Source of the DNA: a virus | Reading direction: 5' to 3' (one strand) | IMG/VR virus record: IMGVR_UViG_3300034117_001053 | Location: 1-36,314 of that record | DNA: 36,314 nucleotides | Shown: positions 1-7,856 of the stretch, one piece after another | How positions within the stretch are numbered: the first letter of the stretch is position 1 | Layout of the letters: the number at the start of each line of letters is the position of its first letter | Notes under the pieces: model-generated | What the model saw: the letters and a program-made list of their open reading frames with translations, nothing else | Told to the model about the DNA's origin: nothing | Databases searched by the model: none | Translations under genes and position numbers: made by a program

Positions 1-196
1 CCGAACGATGATACCAACTTATTGCGTATTGATCTTGCAATAAACAGTTAGTTACTTCGCCATTAATGTTAATGCCAGGATAACGCTTCTCGCCATCGTA
101 GTAAAACTCAGCAAGTCCAAACGCCTTATTAGGTGTTAATGGTAACGCTGCGATAATAGCGTTGTCAATTTCGGTTATTACTTGCTTAAGATTCAT
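1..196 (-). CDS. Tail completion/terminator-like protein, N-terminal part (cut by window edge)
   Basis: This is the first 65 codons of the gene found complete at 32893-33444. It starts at ATG 196 and overlaps the last 4 bases (ATGA) of the preceding 151-aa gene. The break is only the edge of the window, not a biological truncation. See the complete copy for the description. Confidence 0.85.
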   Translation of the reverse strand, partial: MNLKQVITEIDNAIIAALPLTPNKAFGLAEFYYDGEKRYPGININGEVTNCLLQDQYAISWYHRS

Positions 197-648
197 TTGT
201 TCATTATTAATAAAGCGGTTTCTTGCGCAACGATTTGAGTCATTTCAAGCTCACGTTCTGACAATGCCCAAATTTCACCATATTTCTCAGTTAAATATTC
301 TGTTTTTGTTTTACTATCGTTTTCTATTGTGTTACCTAAATTATCAATTGTGTAACCTTTCTCAGTTGCTTTTAATGTATAAGCACCCTCTAACTGCCTT
401 GTCAACGATGCAATAACAGTACTATCCGCAGTTCGATTGTATTGTGATTGTCTTATCTTTAAATAGCTATTGCTATACGTTCCTATCTTACTACCATCCG
501 TTTTTTTACCGCTTGTATGAATGCGATAATGCAACTCAGGCAGCACCGCAATAGCCGCAGCCCTTGAAACCGTTTCGGGGTTTCCAAGTTCTCGAAACTT
601 AGCAAGTATATTGCCAATCACAAATGGTATGTTAGAGGTTATATCCAT
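193..648 (-). CDS. Virion morphogenesis / tail completion-like protein (HK97 gp10-type), 151 aa
   Basis: The size, the basic centre with a 'HTSGKKTDGSKIGTYS' segment (about residues 44-59) and the place between capsid/connector and tail-tube genes fit the head-tail joining or tail-completion proteins of the gp10/phage virion morphogenesis type. The C-terminal half is helical and acidic ('EKYGEIWALSERE', about 122-134). The start codon overlaps the stop of the 340-aa gene upstream in a TAATG arrangement, which suggests translational coupling. The 3' end overlaps the next gene by ATGA. The assignment is by position and general pattern; no catalytic motif is expected. A second identical copy lies at 33441-33896. 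Confidence 0.55.
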   Translation of the reverse strand: MDITSNIPFVIGNILAKFRELGNPETVSRAAAIAVLPELHYRIHTSGKKTDGSKIGTYSNSYLKIRQSQYNRTADSTVIASLTRQLEGAYTLKATEKGYTIDNLGNTIENDSKTKTEYLTEKYGEIWALSERELEMTQIVAQETALLIMNK

Positions 649-1670
649 TAAGGTAGCTGAGTAAACACTTGTATTTGACTATTGCACTCTAAACATGCAT
701 CACATTCTAATTTAATGCCGCCTAATGCATTCTTAATTGCCTCCTCATAACGTGTTGTGTATAATGCTAACAACTCGTTAGCCTCCTCACGTTTAACCGT
801 TGTGTAGAAGTTTGTTCTTTCCGAATATAAACGCTCAGTCATAAACTCGATGCCTAATGCATACCAATAAGCTTCAGCAAACAGCATTCTATTTGAACAA
901 ACCGCAGAATCATAACTGCATCCAAGTGTTAATAGTACTTGTAATGAGTCAGCAATAGTGTTGTATGTTAGTGTTCCGTTTGCACTTGAATTTGATGAAA
1001 CAAAACCATTGATTTGACCGCATGTTCCGCAGTCATAATAAGCGCTAAAACAACTGGCAAAAAACGTATCTGAATCGGTGGTCGAATAGGTAACACCGTT
1101 AATGTTTGTGTCTAAAAAACCGATGGCTAAAATAGCGCAATCAAATTGTTTTAGTATAGAGAATTCATTCCAACCATTAACCATATTTGCAACGGTTAAA
1201 GTCTTAGTGAATAGTACTTCCTTAGATAAGTAATTAAAAAACTTTACATCAATTGTCGTTGCAGTTGTGGTGCTTGACTTGTAAAATCTTATTTTGTCAA
1301 CCGTTGTTGTTTGCAATGGGCTAATCTTCCAATTGTCAACAAGTGTGTAAGCCGAATTTATAACGATGCCCTTGAATAAATTGTTACTTGTTGAGGGTAA
1401 CTCATCATCGCCAAACACATCGACTGTCCTACGCACTCTTTTGATATCGTAACGGGTTGACATGTACGATATAATTTGATTCTTCATTCGCGCCTCAGCA
1501 CGTTCATTGATAGCATTCCATACGCCGATGTAATTTTGTTGCTCACTATTGGCTACTTGCTCAAATGATTTTAATGAAATGCCTGGCAGGCTGTTTAAAG
1601 AATAAACAGCCTGCGGCACCTCTGTAATTGAGCAACCGTTGAGTTTTACGATTCCGTCAAAACAACTCAT
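648..1670 (-). CDS. Putative head-tail connector with an inserted beta-rich domain, 340 aa
   Basis: The gene lies 3 bp downstream of the major capsid gene and ends coupled (TAATG) to the tail-completion-like gene, the usual place of a head-tail adaptor. The N-terminal part (about residues 35-75) and the C-terminal part (about 262-320) look strongly helical with many charged residues, as in adaptor proteins. Between them, about residues 95-230, lies a Thr/Ser/Val-rich beta-type stretch that looks like an inserted sandwich domain, perhaps exposed on the virion surface. Cysteines cluster near 216-219 ('CGTCG') and at the C-terminus ('CDACLEC'). I do not recognise the family by name; connector is inferred from place and secondary-structure impression. 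An identical copy is at 33896-34918. Confidence 0.5.
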   Translation of the reverse strand: MSCFDGIVKLNGCSITEVPQAVYSLNSLPGISLKSFEQVANSEQQNYIGVWNAINERAEARMKNQIISYMSTRYDIKRVRRTVDVFGDDELPSTSNNLFKGIVINSAYTLVDNWKISPLQTTTVDKIRFYKSSTTTATTIDVKFFNYLSKEVLFTKTLTVANMVNGWNEFSILKQFDCAILAIGFLDTNINGVTYSTTDSDTFFASCFSAYYDCGTCGQINGFVSSNSSANGTLTYNTIADSLQVLLTLGCSYDSAVCSNRMLFAEAYWYALGIEFMTERLYSERTNFYTTVKREEANELLALYTTRYEEAIKNALGGIKLECDACLECNSQIQVFTQLP

Positions 1671-1673
1671 TTA

Positions 1674-2786
1674 TTAAGAGTTAGTTGCGGTGTAACGTAA
1701 ACTTCCATTGTTGCCAGTTAATCTGTCAGATGCTAAGTAAGCATCACTTGGCACTTGCCATAATGCAAATCTCTTAGACATAATCAAAGAATATCCTGCT
1801 CCAAGCGTTGCAGATTCGTAACCAACTGTGGTTTCAGTAGGGCAGTCAATCTCTCTTAATTGGAAATCGATGTTTAACATACCTAAAGTTCCCTCACTTC
1901 CTGGCATTTCAAATGGCATTGCCATGTTCCAGAATGTAGATAAACCAAGTTGTTGTGCTCTGAATCCTTTGTAACGGTCTAATTCAACAATACCAAAAGT
2001 TCCAGGCATCAATACTGCAAACTGATTTGACCCCCAAGATGTACCTGAATAGATATCGTGGTAGTAATCAATGTTACCAGCAGCGGCCGCGTTGTTTAAC
2101 GTAGCGTATTGAGTCATTGCAGGATTCAAAGATTGAACGTAAGCAGAATCAACCAAACCACTTCCAACAACGATTGGTCTACCTTGACCCTCATTGCTTC
2201 TGTAATCGGTTAACACTTTTGTCCAACCCTCTGTAAAATCATTTACAGTTGAATCGTTGTTGAAGTTAACGGTAACCGCAGTATTGTTTCCAGTTACTAC
2301 GTTTGTACCCCATGTAACTTGACCTAACAATGTTTGGTCAATCTTACCAACGAAGCCATTCATAGCAGCCATTAAGCCTGCTAAGTGTTCTTGCATAAAT
2401 GGAGTTGGTGCACCACCGATTGATACAGTTGCAGAAGCCTCATCGCAGTAACGTGCGATAGTTGCTTGGTCAAAGTGTAATCCGAATTTTACGATTGAAG
2501 TTGTATCAATTGTAATTTCATCATACGCTTGTACTAAGTCAATATCACAGTTGTCAGCGGTTGACATTTGTGCTGGTGTTGTACGTTGGTAGTATTTCAA
2601 TCTTAAATCTTTAATGTGGCCTGCAGTGTTTGCAAGTTGCAAAGAGTCAGCGATTGGTGTTGCGTTTGCGCCTTTCTCTAAAGCAGCGCGTAAAAATCCC
2701 GTAGGAGTAATCTTATGTTCTGGTGCGTTTTGTCCAATTATGAATTTCATATGTTGGAGCATCGCGGGGCAATAACCTAATGCCAT
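1674..2786 (-). CDS. Major capsid protein, 370 aa
   Basis: The protein follows a scaffold-like gene directly and precedes connector-type genes, the standard place of a major capsid protein. The composition is typical: soluble, Ala/Gly/Thr/Asn-rich, without signal peptide or membrane segment. It has a helical middle ('HLAGLMAAMNGFVGKIDQTL', about residues 134-153) like a capsid spine helix, then beta-rich stretches such as 'FAVLMPGTFGIVELDRYKG'. The length suits an HK97-fold capsid subunit that uses a separate scaffold. I saw no protease domain. The start is ATG 2786 with an A-rich leader. The exact fold is inferred; the role is well supported by context. An identical copy is at 34922-36034. 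Confidence 0.8.
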   Translation of the reverse strand: MALGYCPAMLQHMKFIIGQNAPEHKITPTGFLRAALEKGANATPIADSLQLANTAGHIKDLRLKYYQRTTPAQMSTADNCDIDLVQAYDEITIDTTSIVKFGLHFDQATIARYCDEASATVSIGGAPTPFMQEHLAGLMAAMNGFVGKIDQTLLGQVTWGTNVVTGNNTAVTVNFNNDSTVNDFTEGWTKVLTDYRSNEGQGRPIVVGSGLVDSAYVQSLNPAMTQYATLNNAAAAGNIDYYHDIYSGTSWGSNQFAVLMPGTFGIVELDRYKGFRAQQLGLSTFWNMAMPFEMPGSEGTLGMLNIDFQLREIDCPTETTVGYESATLGAGYSLIMSKRFALWQVPSDAYLASDRLTGNNGSLRYTATNS

Positions 2787-2799
2787 GATATTTTAGTGT

Positions 2800-3678
2800 T
2801 TATTTCTGCCCGAAACCTTGCAATGCGATGTCTAAGTCGCTTAAAGCGTTGGCTGCCGCGGCAGATGGTTTAGATGAGCTTTGTTGGCTCTGTGTCGACT
2901 TTGGTGGCATACCGCCTCCATTGTCAGATACTTTCAAAAACTTGTTGTCGGCCAAGGCCATATCTGTGAGAGTGTCAAGGTCGAGTTCCTTTCCGTTGTC
3001 AAAGATAAGCATTTTATCATCATCTTTTGCAACTAATTTTAACTTACCATCAATTTTTTTTATTGCCGCACTTTTTTCAGCAAGTTTTTTATTTAAAAAC
3101 TCACGCGCAATCTTAGATTCGACATCCAAACCAAACTGACCAGGCAACTTCTTAGATGAAATGATGCGGTTAATCTCCATCTCTGTAAACTCGCCATCAT
3201 ACTTAGCAACAATTGCATCGATAGCACTTTGCTTTTCAAATGCGGCATCGGTTGCGGCCTTAGAAAGTTGTGCGCTTAGTTCGTTAATCTTACGTTCAAG
3301 TTCTGCCTTATCGCCTTTGCCATCAATTTGCTTTGATTTCAATTCAGCAATCTTTTTTATTGCTACCTCAACTTTATTGTAGGTGTTTGGGTCATCGGTA
3401 ATCAGTTTGATAGTATCATCATCGGCGCCATTGTCCTTTAACCACGTTGAAACTTTATTATTGAACGGATCTAATGCCTCGGCTTTAAAATGTTTCTTAA
3501 TGTCGATGTTATTCTTTGCCTCATTTGCACTCATAAGAGTAGTCAATGATTGGTCAACCTCATCAGGTATCTCAGCAACCAGTTCTTTGATGCCTATAAG
3601 TTGTCTGTATGTTTCAGAGTTAAGGTCGAAACCCGCTTTGGTAAGTAATTTTTTAATTGTATCAGCTAATATTGCCAT
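2800..3678 (-). CDS. Capsid scaffolding protein, 292 aa
   Basis: This is a highly charged Lys/Glu/Asp/Ala-rich protein encoded just upstream of the capsid gene. Residues about 105-165 are a heptad-like coiled coil ('DKAELERKINELSAQLSKA'), followed by a helical region to about 210. The C-terminus is a Ser/Gln/Lys-rich linker (about 255-275) ending in a short amphipathic helix ('ANALSDLDIALQGFGQK'), the usual form of a scaffold with a capsid-binding C-terminal helix. It resembles DUF4355/GP20-type scaffolds in plan. The start ATG 3678 follows the stop of an 18-codon microgene by 23 bp. A truncated copy is at the right end of the window (36048-36314). Confidence 0.75.
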   Translation of the reverse strand: MAILADTIKKLLTKAGFDLNSETYRQLIGIKELVAEIPDEVDQSLTTLMSANEAKNNIDIKKHFKAEALDPFNNKVSTWLKDNGADDDTIKLITDDPNTYNKVEVAIKKIAELKSKQIDGKGDKAELERKINELSAQLSKAATDAAFEKQSAIDAIVAKYDGEFTEMEINRIISSKKLPGQFGLDVESKIAREFLNKKLAEKSAAIKKIDGKLKLVAKDDDKMLIFDNGKELDLDTLTDMALADNKFLKVSDNGGGMPPKSTQSQQSSSKPSAAAANALSDLDIALQGFGQK

Positions 3679-3701
3679 TTTGTTTATGTTTTAAATTATA
3701 A

Positions 3702-3758
3702 TTAACGTGAGCCACCGCATCCTTTGCAGCCGCCTTTAGGTTTAGTTTGCTTTGCCAT
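3702..3758 (-). CDS. Cys/Gly-rich microprotein, 18 aa
   Basis: The short reading frame encodes MAKQTKPKGGCKGCGGSR. Its ATG overlaps the stop of the 114-aa gene upstream in the sequence TAATG, the same coupled arrangement used by confirmed neighbours here (for example at 648, 5037 and 8746). It fills an otherwise non-coding gap of about 80 bp before the scaffold gene. The CxxC with flanking Gly and Lys could bind a metal or nucleic acid, but that is inference. It recalls the CGCGG segment of the 66-aa protein at 14013-14213. A chance frame is possible because of the small size. Confidence 0.45.
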   Translation of the reverse strand: MAKQTKPKGGCKGCGGSR

Positions 3759-4102
3759 TATTTCTTTGGTTTAGTGGTTTCGTTTTTAGCCTCTAACATC
3801 TCCATTAACTTAGCATTTTGCGCAATAAGCATCTCCATGATGTTTGTGTTTGCTGCATTAGGTTGCCCTTTGCGTGTCGGTGGGTAAAGAATAGCGTGTG
3901 CTTCTGCAACACCTAACTCTGCGGCTTGCTCGGTTGTTAATTCAACTTCCTCAACTTTGTATTTCTCGCGTTTTTCATTGCTCAAAGAACGCTTATAAGT
4001 TTCATGAAATTGTTTGTTAGTGCGGTTTAGTGGGAAGTAATTAACTTCGTTTCGCACGTTGGTAATCTTTAGTAATTTAAATAGTGTCGGATTTGTTTCC
4101 AT
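3758..4102 (-). CDS. Small protein in the head module, 114 aa, function unknown
   Basis: The gene sits between the head morphogenesis gene (17 bp upstream) and the Cys/Gly microgene and scaffold, so it is probably co-expressed with head genes. The N-terminal half (about residues 1-60) is basic and mixed ('NVRNEVNYFPLNRTNKQFHE'). The C-terminal third (about 83-112) is a predicted helix rich in Met/Glu/Lys ('NIMEMLIAQNAKLMEMLEAK'), likely a short coiled coil. No transmembrane segment or known motif was seen. It could be a minor head or assembly factor; I do not recognise the family. Confidence 0.7.
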   Translation of the reverse strand: METNPTLFKLLKITNVRNEVNYFPLNRTNKQFHETYKRSLSNEKREKYKVEEVELTTEQAAELGVAEAHAILYPPTRKGQPNAANTNIMEMLIAQNAKLMEMLEAKNETTKPKK

Positions 4103-4119
4103 TTTATTATTGGGTTTAA

Positions 4120-5037
4120 TTATTTATTTGCAAATGTAGCAATTATATTCTTAGGTACAAGCGAAGCGGGTATCGGATATGCTTGGTGCCCGCAGTTATA
4201 ACCGCCTCGATAAGTTTGGAAGTTACTTGGGTTAGTATCCTCAATCATTCCTTGCGGTAAGTCAGTGCGTGGATTGATTTGTCCTTGCATTTCTTTAAAT
4301 TCTGCAAAGTTGCCTTTGATAATCTTTGGCAGTTCGCTTCTGTGGTAGTATTGCTTTTGCGTTAATGCCTTACAAAACGTTCGTGTTGTCTTTATATTAC
4401 TGCCGACATATCGAAACCAATCCCAACCCAAATCCGCGCTTATAGCTTGGTTAACGGTGGCGTTGTATTGATTGATTGAATCAGTTGCAATCTGTTTTGT
4501 GTACTTAACTAATGCGCCATCAATCGTTGGTGTGCCATTGATGTAGTTGTTTAGTTCCTTAGATAGCTTAGAGTAACTTCCACCCGTAGTTACATATGTG
4601 TTAATCATTTCGCGCACTGGAGTGATGAGGTTTTGATTCAATCCCGATTCGGTTAACCCCTCCAACGTAACCGATATTGATTGTTGCCTGATTGCCTCAA
4701 CTACTTTAGGCGGTTTGAATTTCTTTTCAAGTGCTTTGTAGTAAGAAAAATTAAGCGCGTTTACCTTATCGTAAAGCTTTGCAAACTTCGTTACACTTTC
4801 GCCATAATCGGAATCATCTAAAATGATTGTTTCTAAGTCGCTCTTAAGACTGGATAATAGTTTGATATTCTTAACTGAATTTGTTATCGTATCGCCTTGA
4901 ACACCTAACTCACGTTGGAATTGTAATAGCCTACGATAGATTTGTTCTTGAATTTTTGGCATTGCCTCATTCCAAGTAATCAAACCATTGTCAATGGCGT
5001 TTAATGTTGATTGTATTTCTTTACTTCCAACCGCCAT
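4120..5037 (-). CDS. Phage head morphogenesis protein (SPP1 gp7 / Mu gpF-like), 305 aa
   Basis: The protein follows the portal gene directly (TAATG overlap at 5037), as minor head proteins of the Mu F/SPP1 gp7 family do. The long N-terminal region is helical. The C-terminal signature is recognisable: 'VGSNIKTTRTFCKAL' (about residues 211-225), corresponding to the family's R-x-x-x-C/H element, and 'RGGYNCGHQAYPI' (about 277-289), corresponding to its N-C-x-H/C-x(2-4)-P ending. Family members occur in few copies inside the head and act in DNA injection or head assembly. The family call is from motif and synteny. Confidence 0.75.
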   Translation of the reverse strand: MAVGSKEIQSTLNAIDNGLITWNEAMPKIQEQIYRRLLQFQRELGVQGDTITNSVKNIKLLSSLKSDLETIILDDSDYGESVTKFAKLYDKVNALNFSYYKALEKKFKPPKVVEAIRQQSISVTLEGLTESGLNQNLITPVREMINTYVTTGGSYSKLSKELNNYINGTPTIDGALVKYTKQIATDSINQYNATVNQAISADLGWDWFRYVGSNIKTTRTFCKALTQKQYYHRSELPKIIKGNFAEFKEMQGQINPRTDLPQGMIEDTNPSNFQTYRGGYNCGHQAYPIPASLVPKNIIATFANK

Positions 5038-6986
5038 TAAGTTAATTTTGTTATCTTATCCAACTGCGCTTCCGTTGTTACAATTTGCGGTGTTCCTAAT
5101 TGCGCCTTAGCTTGTTCATAAGTTAATCCAAATCTATCCATAACCATTTCAATAGCTGCGTCTAAATCGTACACACCACTACTTACTGCTTTAACGATTT
5201 CAATAATACCCGATAAACCACCGACTGAGTATTTCAAATTTGCAGGAGATGGCCCACCAGTTGTTGATTGTGCTTCGTTTATATTGAATATCTGATTAAA
5301 CAATATGTCCTTAGTGTTTATTTCTTTTAACTTCTCAACTGCAAATCCATTCAATACCGCTTGTTGCCTTGACTTATCTAAGCGGTTAAATTCAGGATTC
5401 TCAGCGTATGCACGTTGCACGAAATCTTGAATGTATGTGCTTATAACCGCATCAGTTTTAGATAGCATCTTATTGCTTACCAACAACGCTTTCTCCTCTT
5501 GCGTTTTACCACTTGCGGGGTCAAGGTTGAATGCATCGCGTAACATATCTTGCATTGCGATGTCATTCGGAAATCTTTTAACGATATATTCTAACTCTTG
5601 CGCACTTAATACCGCATCGTTTAAACCGCTATCCTTAGCCGCTTTAATTTCCTCAAGTATTAGTTGACTGCCTAAGATGTCAAACTGATTTGGCACAACG
5701 CAAACTGGCACCATTGACTTAATGGTTGCCACATCGTATATTTCTTTATATCGCCACATTGCACATAACTCCGCAATGTTTGTCATTATCGTTCCTAAGT
5801 CAACTGCAACACCATAAAAAGTGTTGTTTGTTTCATCTCTGTCATATGCCTTTGCAACACCACTTTGAGCCGCTGGTTGTGCCTCTAAAAACTGCATATT
5901 GATGGCAGCTAACGAACGATAACGCATTTCGTTTATGCGTTTATCCTGCAACTCAGCAATCTCGGTTTGTTTTTGTATGTAGCCCATCGGTGGAGTTGGT
6001 GCTGGCACTTCTCCCATCGATGTTTTAGCAGGTCTTACACGTATAGTTTCGTATGGCGATGTCGGAATCTGCCCATCCTTACACTTGCTATTAGTACAAG
6101 GAACACGCTCTTGCTCTTTTGTAAAAGTAAAGCCTTGACCGTTGCAACTTTTACATTGCTCATCTTGGTAAATCCAAACCGTTGAATGAATGTGCTGCGT
6201 AATCTCAGCACGTAAATCACTAAACTCAACCGTAGCCACGTTAAGCCATGGTAACATTGCTTTTAATCTGCTTTGATACTCGCGGCCAAGTTCTTCTTCT
6301 TCTTCAACAACACCACCGATTGTAAAGCCAGGGAATACACCTAAGCCATGGAATGTTTCCTCAACTAAATCAAACCCGTTGCCTTTCTTTTTCTTGCGCC
6401 ACTTGGACCAACTAATCTTATCAATCGAATAATATACATTACCATTGTCATCATCCTTGTAAACGATGCTATTGCCCTCGTAATGGTAAACAATGCTACT
6501 TGAATTGATTACGTAAGGTTTCGGCTTCTTATATTCAGTTGGCTCAGCTTGTTCAGCCCACACAATAATAACACCGTTAGCATCGATTGTATATTGTTTT
6601 AAGCCCACTTGAAAAGCCCAATTCATTAACGATTTGGAAGCGGTAAAGTTTTTAGTAAGGTATGTTTTTAAGTCCTCATCTTTGGCAATTCTTGGATATT
6701 GCGTGTCGGGAAACTTTAAAAAGAATCCATCCGCACGTTGTATTTTATTTAGTGCATTTAAAACGCGATCATAAACTTCGCTAAACACCGCCTCATAAGT
6801 TTTCTTACGATATTCCTTAACGATTATGTGCTCGTTAGGTCTTACCTCATCGATTAATTTACGTGGATATTCTCCATCGGAATAGTATTGGAAGTTAACA
6901 TATTCCTCATCTTCTATATGTGGATTACGTGCGACATCGGCAACGATATCGGCATCAATAATAATGTATTTGTTTTCGGTTTCCAT
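5037..6986 (-). CDS. Portal protein with a zinc-ribbon-like insertion, 649 aa
   Basis: The length, the place ahead of the head morphogenesis, scaffold and capsid genes, and the plan (mixed N-terminal domain, helical stem near residues 340-440, helical C-terminus with 'LTYEQAKAQLGTP' near 630) fit a large portal protein. The portal forms the twelve-fold ring through which TerL pumps DNA. An unusual feature is the DnaJ-like cysteine cluster 'CKSCNGQGF' (C278, C281) followed by 'CTNSKCKDG' (about 296-304), two paired-cysteine knuckles expected to bind one zinc. A Lys/Arg-rich patch 'WRKKKKGNG' lies near 197-205. The ATG at 6986 directly follows the TAA of the glycosyltransferase gene. I am confident of the role by context, less so of the zinc site. 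Confidence 0.75.
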   Translation of the reverse strand: METENKYIIIDADIVADVARNPHIEDEEYVNFQYYSDGEYPRKLIDEVRPNEHIIVKEYRKKTYEAVFSEVYDRVLNALNKIQRADGFFLKFPDTQYPRIAKDEDLKTYLTKNFTASKSLMNWAFQVGLKQYTIDANGVIIVWAEQAEPTEYKKPKPYVINSSSIVYHYEGNSIVYKDDDNGNVYYSIDKISWSKWRKKKKGNGFDLVEETFHGLGVFPGFTIGGVVEEEEELGREYQSRLKAMLPWLNVATVEFSDLRAEITQHIHSTVWIYQDEQCKSCNGQGFTFTKEQERVPCTNSKCKDGQIPTSPYETIRVRPAKTSMGEVPAPTPPMGYIQKQTEIAELQDKRINEMRYRSLAAINMQFLEAQPAAQSGVAKAYDRDETNNTFYGVAVDLGTIMTNIAELCAMWRYKEIYDVATIKSMVPVCVVPNQFDILGSQLILEEIKAAKDSGLNDAVLSAQELEYIVKRFPNDIAMQDMLRDAFNLDPASGKTQEEKALLVSNKMLSKTDAVISTYIQDFVQRAYAENPEFNRLDKSRQQAVLNGFAVEKLKEINTKDILFNQIFNINEAQSTTGGPSPANLKYSVGGLSGIIEIVKAVSSGVYDLDAAIEMVMDRFGLTYEQAKAQLGTPQIVTTEAQLDKITKLT

Positions 6987-7856
6987 TTAGTAAGTATGGC
7001 GTTCTGGAGCCCATCTTCTTTTAGGCTGTTGTAAAAATTTATATCGCATATTCATTCTTAATGCATGAATTTGCACAAGGTTGTTATATATTGTTAATTG
7101 CACTTCACTTATTCTGTTACCTCCAATAGATACACCACAATAGTCATCTGTTAAATCCTTTAATCGCATCGTTTTAGTTGAATCCATTGGCCAAAAAGTA
7201 GGGTGATACATTTCTTGATGGCAGTCAACACCTAACTGGCACATTGCAATCCATAACGGTAACTCATCGGGTATGCATCCTGCAAACTCAATATTCTTTA
7301 CACGTATGTTTTCAAAGTTTTCTACCCACTTAGCAAACAAAGGATGTCCTTTTTTCCACCATATAAACTCGCTATGCACATTCCAAATCTTTTCAGTTGT
7401 GAATCCGAACGCTTCTTTTACTTCTAATAAGTTAGCCCATTGCTTTGAATCGGCAGTAATCTCATCATTATCATAGTTTTTAAACCCGCTATTTTTTACC
7501 GCGAAATCAATTCCTTTTAGTGATTCGATTACTTCATTTATTTTGTGGTTGTTAATCATTATCACATCGGCATCAATAAACAACGTATACTCATAAGGTG
7601 TTAACTCATCCATGTGCGCCTTTGCTTTGATGTAACAAGTTTCGTTATCGTTTAACGTGTAACAATGTGGCGGGATTTCTTTTATCTCGGTAAACAATGC
7701 TTTGTAGTCTTCATCTAAACGCGTGATAGTATCGGCTTGCGTTACTAATGTTATAGGTAAGTCACAACCGTTTGCACGCAATGACATCGCAAGGTTTGCA
7801 GCCATGCACCCATAGTTTTTATGGCCGATTCCGATTAAGAGTATTCCAGTTGTCAT
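6987..7856 (-). CDS. GT-A-type glycosyltransferase-like protein, 289 aa
   Basis: The N-terminus has a beta-strand/helix start ('TGILLIGIGHKNYGCMAANL') and the segment 'EYTLFIDADVIMI' (about residues 89-101), with D95-x-D97 as the candidate metal- and nucleotide-sugar-binding DxD motif of GT-A folds. A downstream 'VHSEFIWWKKGHPLF' (about 160-174) resembles the acceptor-side region of the family. No membrane segment is seen, so it is probably cytosolic. It starts with ATGA overlap on the distal-tail-like gene upstream and abuts the portal gene downstream, so it lies inside the structural operon. It may glycosylate a virion or host surface component; substrate unknown. Confidence 0.65.
   Translation of the reverse strand: MTTGILLIGIGHKNYGCMAANLAMSLRANGCDLPITLVTQADTITRLDEDYKALFTEIKEIPPHCYTLNDNETCYIKAKAHMDELTPYEYTLFIDADVIMINNHKINEVIESLKGIDFAVKNSGFKNYDNDEITADSKQWANLLEVKEAFGFTTEKIWNVHSEFIWWKKGHPLFAKWVENFENIRVKNIEFAGCIPDELPLWIAMCQLGVDCHQEMYHPTFWPMDSTKTMRLKDLTDDYCGVSIGGNRISEVQLTIYNNLVQIHALRMNMRYKFLQQPKRRWAPERHTY

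Larger units (their letters stand above)
1..3066. repeat. Left copy of the 3,066-bp terminal direct repeat
   Basis: This stretch recurs at 33249-36314 with a constant offset of 33,248. Every complete gene inside it has an identical translation in the other copy, and both edges match base by base where I checked them. Its left edge falls inside the tail completion gene and its right edge inside the scaffold gene. Such arbitrary mid-gene edges fit an overlap of a circular map or headful packaging better than a fixed-end terminal repeat, which usually begins in non-coding DNA. Both readings remain possible. Confidence 0.95.

Noticed and set aside
162-416. Plus-strand open frame of 84 codons, also at 33410-33664
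   Set aside because: It lies wholly antisense to a coupled minus-strand structural gene, begins without a ribosome or promoter signal, and its composition is that of a shadow frame.
6035-6229. Second minus-strand frame (64 codons) within the portal gene
   Set aside because: It overlaps the portal in another frame across the cysteine cluster and has no supporting start context; most likely chance.
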